From assembly GCF_900142985.1 (NCBI RefSeq), contig NZ_LT670849.1:2604001-2668000 (forward strand): a stretch of DNA of 64,000 nt. The letters are read 5' to 3'. Positions 9,540 through 18,523 of the stretch are shown here, piece after piece; position 1 is the stretch's first letter, and every line of letters starts with the position of its first letter. The DNA is from Bradyrhizobium erythrophlei (GTDB lineage: Bacteria; Pseudomonadota; Alphaproteobacteria; Rhizobiales; Xanthobacteraceae). Below the pieces are notes generated by a model that saw only the letters and a program-made list of their open reading frames with translations, had not been told where the DNA came from and did not search any database. A program made the position numbers and the translations under genes.

Positions 9540-10571
9540 ATGGACCATTTTGCTGGATTGGACGTATCGGTCAAGGAGACAAGTGTCTGCATTGTGGATG
9601 ACACGGGCAGGATCGCGAAGGAATTAAGGGTAGCAAGCGAGCCAGACGCTCTGCTGCGGGTTCTGGGGAACCCGGCCTACCGTTTCAAGCGGATCGGATT
9701 GGAGGCTGGGCCGCTGTCGCAATGGCTTTTCGGTGCGCTTGCCGAAGCAGGCTTGCCTGTCATCTGTGTCGAGACGCGGCACATGCGGGCGGTTCTGAAG
9801 GCGCAGATCAACAAGACGGATCGCAACGATGCGCGCGGTATGGCCCAGATGATGCGGGCGGGGCTTTATCGCCCGGTGCATGTGAAGACGCTACGCAGTC
9901 AGAAACTGCGAATGCTGTTGACCCATCGCAAACTGCTGCAGTCCAAGGCCATCGCCATCGATAACGACCTGCGAGGTACTTTGCGCAACTTCGGCCTCAA
10001 GGTGGGCGTGGTAGGAACGGTGAAGTTCGAGGCGCGCATCAAGGAGCTTGTCGAAAGCTTCCCGGATCTTGCTGAGTTAGTCGAACCGCTGCTGATTGTC
10101 CGGCGGACGCTTCGTGAGCAGATCGGCATTCTTCATCGTCGCTTGCTGGCTATCGTTCGGAATGATGATGTGTGCCGGCGCCTGATGACCATCCTGGGTG
10201 TTGGTCCCGTTGTGGCACTGACCTATCGCGCAACTGTCGACGTGCCCGCCCGCTTCCGAAACTCCAAGGCGGTCGGGGCGGTGTTTGGGCTCACGCCTTC
10301 CAGGTATCAATCTGGCGAGATTGACCGACCCGGCGCCATATCAAGGTGCGGTGACGAGATGATGCGGGCAATGCTCTACGAAGCGGCTCATATCATGCTG
10401 GTGCGTTTGGCAAAGTGGTCCTGGCTCAAGGCCTAGGCCATGAAGATCGCCAGGCACCGCGGGATGAAGAAGGCGATCGTGGCGCTGGCGCGCCGGTTGG
10501 CGGTGATCATGCACCGCATCTGGGTTGACGGTACCGAGTTCCGATGGAGCCGGGAAGTTACAGCGGCGTAG
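9540..10571 (+). pseudogene. IS110-family transposase with in-frame amber stop
   Basis: The frame runs for 343 codons from ATG 9540 to TAG 10569-10571, but codon 299 is TAG (10434-10436) at SWLKA*AMKIARHRG. A Trp codon (TGG) is expected there, so one G-to-A change explains it. Upstream are the DEDD features (GLDVSVKETS, GLEAGPLS, KTDRNDARG) and the C-terminal TPSRYQSGEID and ISRCGDEMMR segments. The last 44 codons remain intact in frame. The product is 298 residues without readthrough and probably inactive. The 160-nt leader (9379-9539) or the 3' flank (10572-10870) would hold the guide RNA. Confidence 0.85.
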
Positions 10572-11095
10572 GATTAAACGCGATAGGAGGACACTCGAGC
10601 TCCACCGAGCGGTGGAATGATGTCCCTCGCGGGACGATGGATGAGGTGAGTTCGTATGTCCGCTTGGACCCACTGTCTGTAAGACGGCAAGGCCGCCCCA
10701 AAGATTGTTCCACCTCGTCTTCGAATCCCATACTGGAAGGGCCTTGGTGCCGATTCCGAAGAGAAGCACGAGCCCGTGGGCGACACCAACACCGCAAACA
10801 TGGATAGTCTGAAAGTGCTTGACCCCTAACGGCCGATTAGAGAAGCAGACATGGCCGATCTCGATGACGATGTCCGCTTCTGAGGGCGAAACAGACATGA
10901 CGACGCCGAGCTGTGACTTCCGTTAGTGACCCGTTGCGGACCCTCCGGCCACCGTACTCCGCAAGTAAGCGTCAGCAGAGATCACATTCCGTTGTTTTGG
11001 CCTGATGCCGATTGAGGTTCGACACAATCTAGGCACACTTGTTGGAGCGTTATGGCTCGCGCAACAGGCTGGTAGGGCTCAGCAGGGGATTGGCA
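10572..11095. other. Gene-free stretch, IS110 3' flank plus repeat-like sequence
   Basis: The first ~230 bases are probably the non-coding 3' end of the IS110 copy. Bases about 10805-10930 look like the dispersed intergenic repeat also seen near 8150-8300. Open frames on both strands lack ribosome sites and recognisable domains. Confidence 0.4.
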
Positions 11096-11611
11096 ATGCA
11101 AGCACCGATCATCTGGCTGGTCGTCGTCGCAGCCAATTGGCAGCTATTTCGAGTCCATGGCTTCAGGGCCTTGTGCCTGTTTCCGGCCGCCACGCTTTTG
11201 CTTGGCACCTCCGTTGTGTCCGCCGTCGAGGCGCCAAGCCGACCGTCCTTGGAAAAAAACAGTTTTTATCTGTCGTCCGCCGGTTTTCGTGTTCAGGTCG
11301 CCAACGATCCCGCTGGGCAAAAAGCGCTGCATGCGCTGCCGGCGCACCGTTTCGTCGTAAACGGAACTGGCGAAGCCTTGCGCTACTTTTACGCCGAGCC
11401 GCAGCATTGCGTCTGCATCTTCGTCGGCACCCAACAAGCCTATGACAGGTACCTCCAGATGCTCAACCAGCCGCTAAAGCCGACCGACGAAGTGGCTCCT
11501 GATTACAAGACCCAGACCGGCGTGCTGTCGAGCGGCCAGCCGTTGCGGCAGAGCACGCGTGGCGACCCCACCACGCTGTCGGATTATCTCAGCACTCTCT
11601 ACCCTCATTAA
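11096..11611 (+). CDS. Small exported protein of unknown function
   Basis: ATG 11096 gives 171 residues. A long hydrophobic N-terminus (about residues 5-45, ending near SVVSAVEA) looks like a signal peptide or membrane anchor. The mature part (SLEKNSFYLSSAGFRVQ, HALPAHRFVVNG, RYFYAEPQHCVCIFVGT, AYDRYLQML) has the look of a small periplasmic domain. The frame extends upstream to a TTG at 11039, but the extension adds only charged residues before the signal. I do not recognise the family, although similar unannotated proteins are common in rhizobia. Confidence 0.6.
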   Translation: MQAPIIWLVVVAANWQLFRVHGFRALCLFPAATLLLGTSVVSAVEAPSRPSLEKNSFYLSSAGFRVQVANDPAGQKALHALPAHRFVVNGTGEALRYFYAEPQHCVCIFVGTQQAYDRYLQMLNQPLKPTDEVAPDYKTQTGVLSSGQPLRQSTRGDPTTLSDYLSTLYPH

Positions 11612-11869
11612 TGAGGGGCCGGGACGACTTCTATCTCGCGGTGCTCGCCGCGATCGCTGCTTCGCTGACCCGCAAGCAACAGGCGCGTCAGGCCAGCCCG
11701 ATCGCCCCCTTCTCGCCAAGGAAGCATAGCAGTTACAACGGAGGTCAATACGGAGAGGCTTGCCTGAACGCGATGGTAGGGGCCGGTTGAATTGAAGGTC
11801 GTCTTGGGCAAATGGCGGGCAGCCCTCGCGAACAAGCTCAACTACGTCGCATGAGGCACTCACACTTCA

Positions 11870-12214
11870 TCAACGTCGGCTTCCCGCCACCATGCCTTTG
11901 CTGCCTCCCACCGCCTGAATAATCTCGAACCCCTCGAACTGCGGGTGCCCAAGATAGAGCGGCTTGTTATCTCCGGCTTTGTGATGCGCGGCGCGGAAAG
12001 CTTCGGACTTTGTCCATGCTTCAAAGGTGGCGCGGTTCTTCCACACCGTGTGTGACGCATACAGCGTGTGGCCCTCTGCTTCAGGACCTTTGAGAAGGTG
12101 GAACTCTACAAAGCCCGGCACCTTGTCGAGTTGACTGTCGCGCGACAACCAGACGCTCTCGAATGCAGCTTCCGATCCCTTGATCACTTTGAAGCGGTTC
12201 ATCGCGATGAACAT
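11870..12214 (-). CDS. Antibiotic-biosynthesis-monooxygenase/heme-degrading enzyme, HmuQ-like
   Basis: The 114-residue product starts at ATG 12214 with an AGGAGA ribosome site. MFIAMNRFKVIKGSEAAFE, the PGFVEFHLLKGPEAEGHTLY stretch, the WKNRATFEAWTKSEAFRAAH stretch and GHPQFEGFEII match the small dimeric ferredoxin-like IsdG/HmuQ family. These enzymes degrade heme in the cytoplasm to release iron. The His in the AAHHKA region is the expected heme ligand area. No iron-regulated operator was recognised upstream, and there are no heme transport genes nearby, so the role is inferred from family alone. Confidence 0.8.
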   Translation of the reverse strand: MFIAMNRFKVIKGSEAAFESVWLSRDSQLDKVPGFVEFHLLKGPEAEGHTLYASHTVWKNRATFEAWTKSEAFRAAHHKAGDNKPLYLGHPQFEGFEIIQAVGGSKGMVAGSRR

Positions 12215-12338
12215 CTAATGTCTCCTGTTATCGTGTTCGAGCCACTTAACCGATGACAGCGCAATCAAGCTATCGATAAGTATTTGAAAAGCGAAAAGGC
12301 AGAACGCTCTCCCGCGGGTGACGGCGAAGCATCGCTCA

Positions 12339-13553
12339 TCATAAGAAATCCTGTCTCAAGGTGGCACCAATTCTCTCCAGCGCCCAATCAACTTGATCGT
12401 TGGTGATCACAAGGGGTGGGGCAATGCGGATCGTGTGTTCATGTGTGTCCTTGGCAAGGATGCCTCTGCTCTGCAGAGCCTCACAGTAACGACGTGCAGC
12501 GCCTGCTTCTGGGTGAAGTTCGACTGCCAGCATTAGCCCGCGTCCGCGCACCTCGCGGATCGTGTTGGCGCGGATGCTCCTGAGGCCATCGAGAAACCGC
12601 GCGCCCTGGACGGCGGCGTTCTCAATCATTCCTTCCTCGACAAGCGCGCGCAAAGCTGCCCGCGCCACCGCGCAGGCGAGCGGGTTGCCGCCGAAGGTTG
12701 AGCCATGCTGACCGGGTTTCAGGGTGCCCAGCACTTCGTTATTCGAAAGGACGGCCGACACTGGATAAAAGCCCCCAGACAACGCTTTGCCGAGTAGCGT
12801 GACATCTGCCTCGATGCCATCGTGTTGCTCAGCGAGCAACTTGCCGGTACGGCCGAGTCCGGTCTGGATCTCATCGAGGATAAGCATCACGTCGTGCGCG
12901 GTGCAAAGCTCGCGTACCTTCTTGAAATAGCCGGGCGACGGGAGGATGACGCCAGCTTCTCCCTGGATTGGCTCGACGAGGAAGCCGACAGTGTTCGGCG
13001 TTATCGCCTCCTCCAACGCCGTGGCGTCGCCGAAGGGTATGATTTTGAAGCCCGGCGCGAACGGTCCGAAGTGCTTGCGTGCGGCCGTGTCGGTGCTGAA
13101 GCCGACAATACCGAGGGTGCGTCCGTGGAAGTTGTCGGCGCAGACTATGATCTCGGCTTGCCCATCCGGCACGCCCTTCACTTCGTATCCCCATTTGCGC
13201 ACGGCCTTGATCGCACTCTCCACCGCCTCGGCACCGCTATTCATGGGCAGTATCTTGTGCGACCCGGTGAGCTCTGCGATCTGCTCGTAGAAGGGGGCCA
13301 GTTGGTCGTTGTGGAATGCGCGGGAAGTCAACGTCAGCTTACTCGCCTGTTCCACTATTGCGGCCAGAATCTTCGGATGGCAGTGCCCCTGGTTCACTGC
13401 CGAGTAGGCTGATAGGCAATCGAGATAACGGGTGCCTTGCGTATCCCACACCCAGACGCCTTCGCCGCGCGATAGAACAACGCCTAGCGGTTCGTAATTC
13501 TGGGCGCCAAAACGCGCTTCCGTTGCGATGAAATCAGTTGCCGGTCGACCCAT
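12339..13553 (-). CDS. rocD: Ornithine aminotransferase
   Basis: The 404-residue product has the full class III aminotransferase fold. Seen are the N-terminal [55 protein letters not shown] (Asp227 for the PLP nitrogen) and [16 protein letters not shown] with the PLP lysine at about 256. The protein ends in a [11 protein letters not shown] segment. It would move the delta-amino group of ornithine to 2-oxoglutarate, giving glutamate semialdehyde for arginine/ornithine breakdown. The length and the ornithine-type N-terminus fit RocD better than acetylornithine or GABA transaminases. It is followed after 124 nt by the heme-oxygenase-like gene on the same strand. Confidence 0.9.
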   Translation of the reverse strand: MGRPATDFIATEARFGAQNYEPLGVVLSRGEGVWVWDTQGTRYLDCLSAYSAVNQGHCHPKILAAIVEQASKLTLTSRAFHNDQLAPFYEQIAELTGSHKILPMNSGAEAVESAIKAVRKWGYEVKGVPDGQAEIIVCADNFHGRTLGIVGFSTDTAARKHFGPFAPGFKIIPFGDATALEEAITPNTVGFLVEPIQGEAGVILPSPGYFKKVRELCTAHDVMLILDEIQTGLGRTGKLLAEQHDGIEADVTLLGKALSGGFYPVSAVLSNNEVLGTLKPGQHGSTFGGNPLACAVARAALRALVEEGMIENAAVQGARFLDGLRSIRANTIREVRGRGLMLAVELHPEAGAARRYCEALQSRGILAKDTHEHTIRIAPPLVITNDQVDWALERIGATLRQDFL

Positions 13554-13773
13554 CTTTCAACACTCGAGTTGGAGCGAGCAACACCAATTGGGTCTCCAAT
13601 CGGCTTTATCATAACCCTGGCTTGCGCCATAGGCCAGGATCAGTGGCATTACATGCGGCAGCCCGCGAGATGTCACAATCACAGGCTGGCGAAGTCCTCG
13701 CCATGGCGTAATCTTGAAACGCCAGCGCCATCACACCAACCAGCCAACGGCGCTTTCGCTTTGTGAGAGGTCC

Positions 13774-13854
13774 TGCAACGACGTTGGCAATGTCCTGGGC
13801 CTGTCCAAGACGCCCTAGCGGGGTAGTCGAAACATACATCTTCATTCGTTCCTC
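13774..13854 (-). pseudogene. Fragment of a short-chain dehydrogenase
   Basis: Reading leftwards, EERMKMYVSTTPLGRLGQ followed by AQDIANVVA matches the substrate-loop/late helix of short-chain dehydrogenases. Neither the Rossmann fold nor the Tyr-Lys active site is present, and the frame passes into unrelated sequence. It is a relic between ornithine aminotransferase and the integrase scrap. The rest of 13554-14130 shows nothing else recognisable. Confidence 0.45.
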
Positions 13855-14136
13855 GGTGTTGGCGCTGCTTGACGATACGACCTCCATCCCGGAGCCGCTT
13901 CGCATTATTGCCACCTTGATGAAAGGCGTGATGGCAAACTGCGGGGTCTCGGACGATCTTGTCGTTGCGGCTCCCCCGCTTGAACTGCCGACCGTCGATT
14001 TTCACATGCTCTGGCATCGCCGCACGGATCAACATCCGGCTCATCAATGGCTTAGGGCCTGTATCGCCGAAGCAGCGGCAAATTAGTTGGCTGAGCCAAC
14101 CAAGCCCGACCATGGCACTCCCTCCGGGGCGGCTTG

Positions 14137-14390
14137 CCCAAACCAGTCGACAATCCGCAATTCAAGAAGGTCGCCGAACGTATCGGCGAATGGGTGCACG
14201 GCTCGGAATTCCGATCGGCGTGCAGCCGAACCACGCCTGGCGTCACCTCTTCAAGAGCGTGGCGCGGCACGTCAGGATGGATCGTGAAGTCGAAGGATTC
14301 CTCACAGGGCATCGACCGAAGAATTCGAACGCCGGCAGCGACTACGGCGACCGGCGGATCGAGACAATGTCGGCGGAGATTGAGAGATAA
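14137..14390 (+). pseudogene. C-terminal fragment of a tyrosine recombinase (integrase), frameshifted
   Basis: One frame reads PKPVDNPQFKKVAERIGEWV, and after about 14198 the next frame continues LGIPIGVQPNHAWRHLFKS, then VEGFLTGHRP and DYGDRRIETM. The HAWRH box and the GHR...DYG region carry conserved Arg/His of the catalytic domain, and the nucleophile Tyr region follows. One base is missing at the junction, and the N-terminal two thirds are absent. It marks an old integration event near the left side of the unusual gene block. Confidence 0.65.
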
Positions 14391-15325
14391 CCGCGTCCGC
14401 GAAATCCAGTCCGGTGGGAAAGAGGGCTCACGCCTGAGCGCTACGATGAAGCGCAGAATTTGCGGGGCGAATTTTGCGTTCGACGTCGAGCGGCTTGAGC
14501 TTGCCGGCCATGTGTTCTCCCTCGCAAAATGCATCCTCCGAACCCACGGCGAGCAGCTACGGCTTGCGCGGTGACTAAGGGTAACATCGCGGAACTGGCC
14601 AACTGCCTTTATCGCGCTACTCGTTGTTTTTGCTGTCGCTTCGAACAATGGGATACAAAGTAGTGGCGGAAGACCCATCTTCCGAACCCATGGTCAAAAA
14701 ACTACTGCTTGCGGGAGGAATTAGCGCAAAATCGCGGAATTCTTCGGTGGCCTTGCGGAAGATTCGAACAATCGAATACTGGGGGGAGCTGTGGCGTAGA
14801 AATGGCGGAGGGAGAGAATCTAGAGAAAACCTTGCTCGAGTTTGACCGCAGACCCTCTCGCTAGGGAGGCATCCGGTCGAGCGGTCAGACTCTCTCAGTC
14901 CGGGACGGGACCCCCGCCGCGGTATACATTGGATCTTACAAAGTCCCGGGCGGAATCTAACTGATAGTCACGAGGCTCTCCCGCGGGTGAGGCTACATTT
15001 CATATCGAACGTGCCTGTTGCGTACCTATTCAAACTCCCGCCCGGCCCTTCGTTGGCAAAACGGACCTAGAGGCGCAGGGCACGCCCCGCACCGGATTCG
15101 ATTTATCGTTCAGCACAATGGCCAAAGTGCCGACCCAATCGAAATTCGGTAGCATTAGGGCTATGAAGGCCGAATTCTACAATCAAACTCTAAATCCCGT
15201 CGACCGAGCGCTCTATTCGGCTTCCGGATTGGGGCTTATTGTGTTGAGAGCCTGATAGGGCATGCGAAACCTTTTGCGCCTGAAAGCTTGGCCGAACGCC
15301 AATTACCAGCGTTACGGGAGAAGAG
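14391..15325. other. Long gene-free stretch
   Basis: About 930 bases with no open frame that I can support and no recognised RNA. Short frames at 14624-14845 and on the minus strand to 14678 have no ribosome site or family resemblance. The stretch separates the integrase scrap from the block of rare genes. Confidence 0.4.
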
Positions 15326-15973
15326 ATGTCGATAAAAATTGCGAAGAGCAAAGTCGCCCAAGGCATCTATCTTCTTCGTTTCAAGACCCAATATGAGCTG
15401 ACGGCGACCTTCCTGCGAATACAGGAATACTACGAGTCGCCACACTTTCACGGCCGTATCTTCTCGCTGGAAGAATATATGGACTGGTATGCCAAGCGGC
15501 ACGGCAATTTCACGTACTATGAGGACTGGGCGGGATTCAACGTACCCTCGACGGCGTTCCGGCCATTTTATGAGGGCAAGTTCGATCCGCTCAGCAGAAA
15601 AGAGAAACAGTTGCTGCGGCTCTTCAAAGACCTGCGGCACCGATTTTACGTGATCGGTATCTATGGCACCGGCGCCAAAGGCAGCTTGACCCACGAGCTT
15701 GCACACGCGCTCTTCTTCATCGACGATGCTTATCGGAAGGCTGTCAACGAGGCGATGCGCGGTTACGATACCAGCAAGCTTGCTAAAGAGATAGCCGAGG
15801 CAGGCTACGCAAAACATGTCATTCCTGACGAGATACAGGCTTACATAGTCGCGCCTTCCGGGAAGCTCGGAGCGGAACCCGCGCTCAAGCCCCTGAGGCA
15901 GGAGTTGCTCGCGCTCTTCAGGCAGTATTCCAAGAAGCTGTCGGTGTCCGGTCTCAGGAAAATTTCTGGGTGA
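15326..15973 (+). CDS. Putative zincin-type metallopeptidase with HELAH motif
   Basis: The 215-residue product starts at ATG 15326 behind a GGGAGAAGAG ribosome site. GSLTHELAHALFFIDD (about residues 117-132) contains the HExxH zinc/catalytic motif. A downstream DEIQAYIVA could supply the third ligand (Glu). There is no signal peptide. Its 3' end overlaps the convergent hydrolase gene by 20 nt, so its relation to that operon is physical and not co-transcriptional. I do not recognise a named family. Catalytic activity is inferred from the motif alone. Confidence 0.65.
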   Translation: MSIKIAKSKVAQGIYLLRFKTQYELTATFLRIQEYYESPHFHGRIFSLEEYMDWYAKRHGNFTYYEDWAGFNVPSTAFRPFYEGKFDPLSRKEKQLLRLFKDLRHRFYVIGIYGTGAKGSLTHELAHALFFIDDAYRKAVNEAMRGYDTSKLAKEIAEAGYAKHVIPDEIQAYIVAPSGKLGAEPALKPLRQELLALFRQYSKKLSVSGLRKISG

Positions 15974-17402
15974 TATAGGCAATCGTCTGCGGCTGCCGGA
16001 AATAGTTACAGTGCCAGACCTGATCGGAGGTCCCGAAGTCGCAGGGTTGGTCGGCGAGCTGAAGGTGCGGTACGCCGAAATCGGTCATGGATGCAGTGTC
16101 GACCACCAAATCGTTGTGGTCGGGAAAAATCGCATTAGTCGCGATATCGGCGATCGTGCTCTTACGGAAGTATTGCCAGAATTTCCACGCGGGACTGGCC
16201 GTTTCGAAATTAGATTGCACCGCATAATAGAGAGGTTCGACGGCACATGGCCCGAGCCGTAAGCGATCGATTTCGTGGTTGTTGTTGACGGCCGATTGTC
16301 CGCAGAGCCCGGGTATCAGTGCGACGACACCGTCCACCAACGGTGTCCTAGCAAGCGCGCCGGTAGCCGACACAACGACCTGCACCAGTTTTCCAGCCAC
16401 CCACATGAATGGGTTCGCGACGCCTACCAGGTTCAACGTTGCCTGCGCGAACGATCCGATGTTCGACAACAAGCTGAGCGCGCCCTGAAGCTTGTCAGGA
16501 GCGGCAAGCGACGTCCCGTTAAGTGGTGAGCCGACAAGGACGGCGCGTACTGGCCTGTCAGGCAAAATGCTCAACGATTTCCCGAATGCCTCCAGCCACC
16601 ATCTCACCACCAACCCGCCGCGGCTGTGGGCGATGACGTCAATCTGGCCGGAGGCACTAGCGAAGAGCCGCTCGAGTTCAAGCGCGTTGATCATCGGGCT
16701 GATCGCCAGTGTTGCGTGCTCGAAAAATACGACATTTTTGTACGACTTTTCGCCACTCATTGCGGCGCTGAGGAAGTTCCGCCCGTCGTTGGTGGCCTTG
16801 AATTCATTGAGCATATTCTCGGCGTTCGAGAACGTTCCGTGCACGAACAGCAATGTATGGTCGCCGAGTGCGCCAGCAAAGTCGGCGTCGTCCAGTTTGA
16901 AGTCACCGTTAGGCGTGGTTCGGAGCGGCCTTAGTCGTGAGCGAAGCGAAACGTCGAGGGCTGAGTTGAGCTGCTGGTCGATTAAGCCAACCGCTGCAAC
17001 GATCTTGTTCGGCGCTAACACCGGAAACGTTCGGGTTAACACCAGGGGCCCTCTTCTCATCTCCGGCGGGTTCACTATCGGCGGTACGGAGAGGCCCGCA
17101 CGTCGGCGAAGTCGGCGGCGCCGAGGGCCGATATCAAGATCTGAGGGCACACCTTCCGGAATGTCGTCACTCCATAGAAGTACGCCATCCTTCTCAACTA
17201 ATGAAACAGTTTTGATTGGGTCATCAGGAGTATTTGAGGCTCGCCTCCGTCGACGGCGCAAGCCGCCGACGGATGCTCCCTCCTCGTCGTACGGCCCGTA
17301 GAGTCCCCTAAACAGATCTTCGTCCTTGTCCCAAGCATCCGTCAGGGACAGAAAGAGGTCAGAGCTATCGTTGTCGTCTTGTGGCATGTTCGGATCCGTC
17401 AA
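15954..17402 (-). CDS. Alpha/beta hydrolase, lipase-like (DUF7379-type), last gene of a coupled trio
   Basis: The product has 482 residues. The first 120 are low-complexity and acidic, with two arginine clusters (about residues 49-54 and 94-101). The hydrolase core starts near 180: HTLLFVHGTFSNAENM forms the oxyanion loop, and IDVIAHSRGGLVVRWW holds the nucleophile Ser260 in an AHSRG elbow. An Asp/His pair is expected near DHNDLV and later. Such proteins resemble esterases or phospholipases, and the substrate is unknown. ATG 17402 overlaps the stop of the transglutaminase-like gene by 4 nt (ATGA), so the two are translationally coupled. I associate this hydrolase type with CHAT proteins, which fits the operon, but that is recall and not a search. 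Confidence 0.8.
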   Translation of the reverse strand: MTDPNMPQDDNDSSDLFLSLTDAWDKDEDLFRGLYGPYDEEGASVGGLRRRRRRASNTPDDPIKTVSLVEKDGVLLWSDDIPEGVPSDLDIGPRRRRLRRRAGLSVPPIVNPPEMRRGPLVLTRTFPVLAPNKIVAAVGLIDQQLNSALDVSLRSRLRPLRTTPNGDFKLDDADFAGALGDHTLLFVHGTFSNAENMLNEFKATNDGRNFLSAAMSGEKSYKNVVFFEHATLAISPMINALELERLFASASGQIDVIAHSRGGLVVRWWLEAFGKSLSILPDRPVRAVLVGSPLNGTSLAAPDKLQGALSLLSNIGSFAQATLNLVGVANPFMWVAGKLVQVVVSATGALARTPLVDGVVALIPGLCGQSAVNNNHEIDRLRLGPCAVEPLYYAVQSNFETASPAWKFWQYFRKSTIADIATNAIFPDHNDLVVDTASMTDFGVPHLQLADQPCDFGTSDQVWHCNYFRQPQTIAYITQKFS

Positions 17403-18523
17403 TCGTTGACGATCGGAAGCGGAGTCACTGGTGGACTGGCCATGCGCGCGACCTGGATGTCTAGAAGACTGTCGAACTCTTTTCGGCTGCGTAGGTTAGC
17501 ACGGCCTTGCTCCTGCGCTTCAGCGAACCTTTTCGCTGCCGTCAGGTAGGTTGCCTCGAGCATTACCAAATGGCCCGAGGTCACATACGCCATTACCTCG
17601 GCATAGTTGAGCTTGGTCAACCGCCAGCCGTACGCGTCAACGTAGGGTAAGGCCGCTTCTCGAGCCGCCCGGCTTCCGACGCCAGGGACCGTCGGTGGAA
17701 TCGTCTTGACGGAGACGAAGTGGTCGTGAGCGCCTTCCGAGCGCCAGTAACCGACAAATGCGTGGTCGACGAGCAGAACCACAACTGGATAGACGCCGAT
17801 ATATTCCAAGCATGAGGCGAGCAGGAGCGCGAGGTCTATGCAAGTACCACTATTTGAATTCAGTATCTCTGTTGGCGTGCGAAGGCGCTGAGTTTGTTCA
17901 GAATAGGCAGGTGGCGGGTTGATATACTGTATCCGATATTCGTTGACGAGCGCGGTCCAGATTGCCTGGACTTGTTTGTCGACCCGCGAGACTGATTCCT
18001 GATAACCATCGAAGCCGGCCGCAGGATCATCCATGATCCCAATGAGATAGCGTCGTGACGAATTTATTATTTTGAGAATGGCCGGATCCCTTGGCAACAC
18101 AAAGGACGGCAGCCACGGATTCTTCTCGGTATCGTCAAGCCATTCATCCACAGGTATTAGAGTGACTCGCCTAGTATCTTCAAACGCAGTCTCGTTTTCG
18201 CAGGTCACCTTGACGTAGACCGTCGATTGCACGCGTTCGCGCAGCGAACGTGGAAGATTTTCCGTCAGCGGAATCTTGACCTTTGGCGCTAGCGCGAGTT
18301 GCACTTCATCAAGGAGCGCGTGTGTATATCGGTACGGATAGCTCGCGGCGCCGACGAACAACTCAACCCTTATCGCGATATCCCTAAGCGGCCGATCCAC
18401 GAGTTTCGTTAAAGTCAGCGCATTCAGGAGTTCCCGATTGTTATGCAGCAGCGAGTAGTTAACCTCTTCGGCAATCTCGAGGTAGACGTGGAGGCAGTCG
18501 CCAATCGGAACATTGGGCATCAA
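17399..18523 (-). CDS. Transglutaminase-like cysteine protein in CHAT operon
   Basis: The product has 374 residues. The N-terminal ~130 residues form a beta-rich region of unknown type. The core at about 213-262 reads RLRTPTEILNSNSGTCIDLA followed by VLLVDHAFVGYW, matching the transglutaminase-like fold with Cys228 and His254. A third catalytic Asp is expected in the following VDAYGWRL segment. Such domains act as peptidases or amide-transfer enzymes and also accompany helicases and other conflict-type proteins. The start codon overlaps the CHAT gene stop by 4 nt and its stop overlaps the hydrolase start by 4 nt. This argues for fixed stoichiometry of three products. Confidence 0.8.
   Translation of the reverse strand: MMPNVPIGDCLHVYLEIAEEVNYSLLHNNRELLNALTLTKLVDRPLRDIAIRVELFVGAASYPYRYTHALLDEVQLALAPKVKIPLTENLPRSLRERVQSTVYVKVTCENETAFEDTRRVTLIPVDEWLDDTEKNPWLPSFVLPRDPAILKIINSSRRYLIGIMDDPAAGFDGYQESVSRVDKQVQAIWTALVNEYRIQYINPPPAYSEQTQRLRTPTEILNSNSGTCIDLALLLASCLEYIGVYPVVVLLVDHAFVGYWRSEGAHDHFVSVKTIPPTVPGVGSRAAREAALPYVDAYGWRLTKLNYAEVMAYVTSGHLVMLEATYLTAAKRFAEAQEQGRANLRSRKEFDSLLDIQVARMASPPVTPLPIVND

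Noticed and set aside
10341..10898. 185-codon minus-strand frame
   Set aside because: It is antisense to the IS110 transposase and a repeat-like region, and no domain is visible.
13679..14113. 144-codon minus-strand frame
   Set aside because: It shares the region with the dehydrogenase scrap in another frame and resembles no protein I know.
14052..14678. 208-codon minus-strand frame
   Set aside because: It is antisense to the integrase remnant, low in plausible structure, and has no ribosome site.
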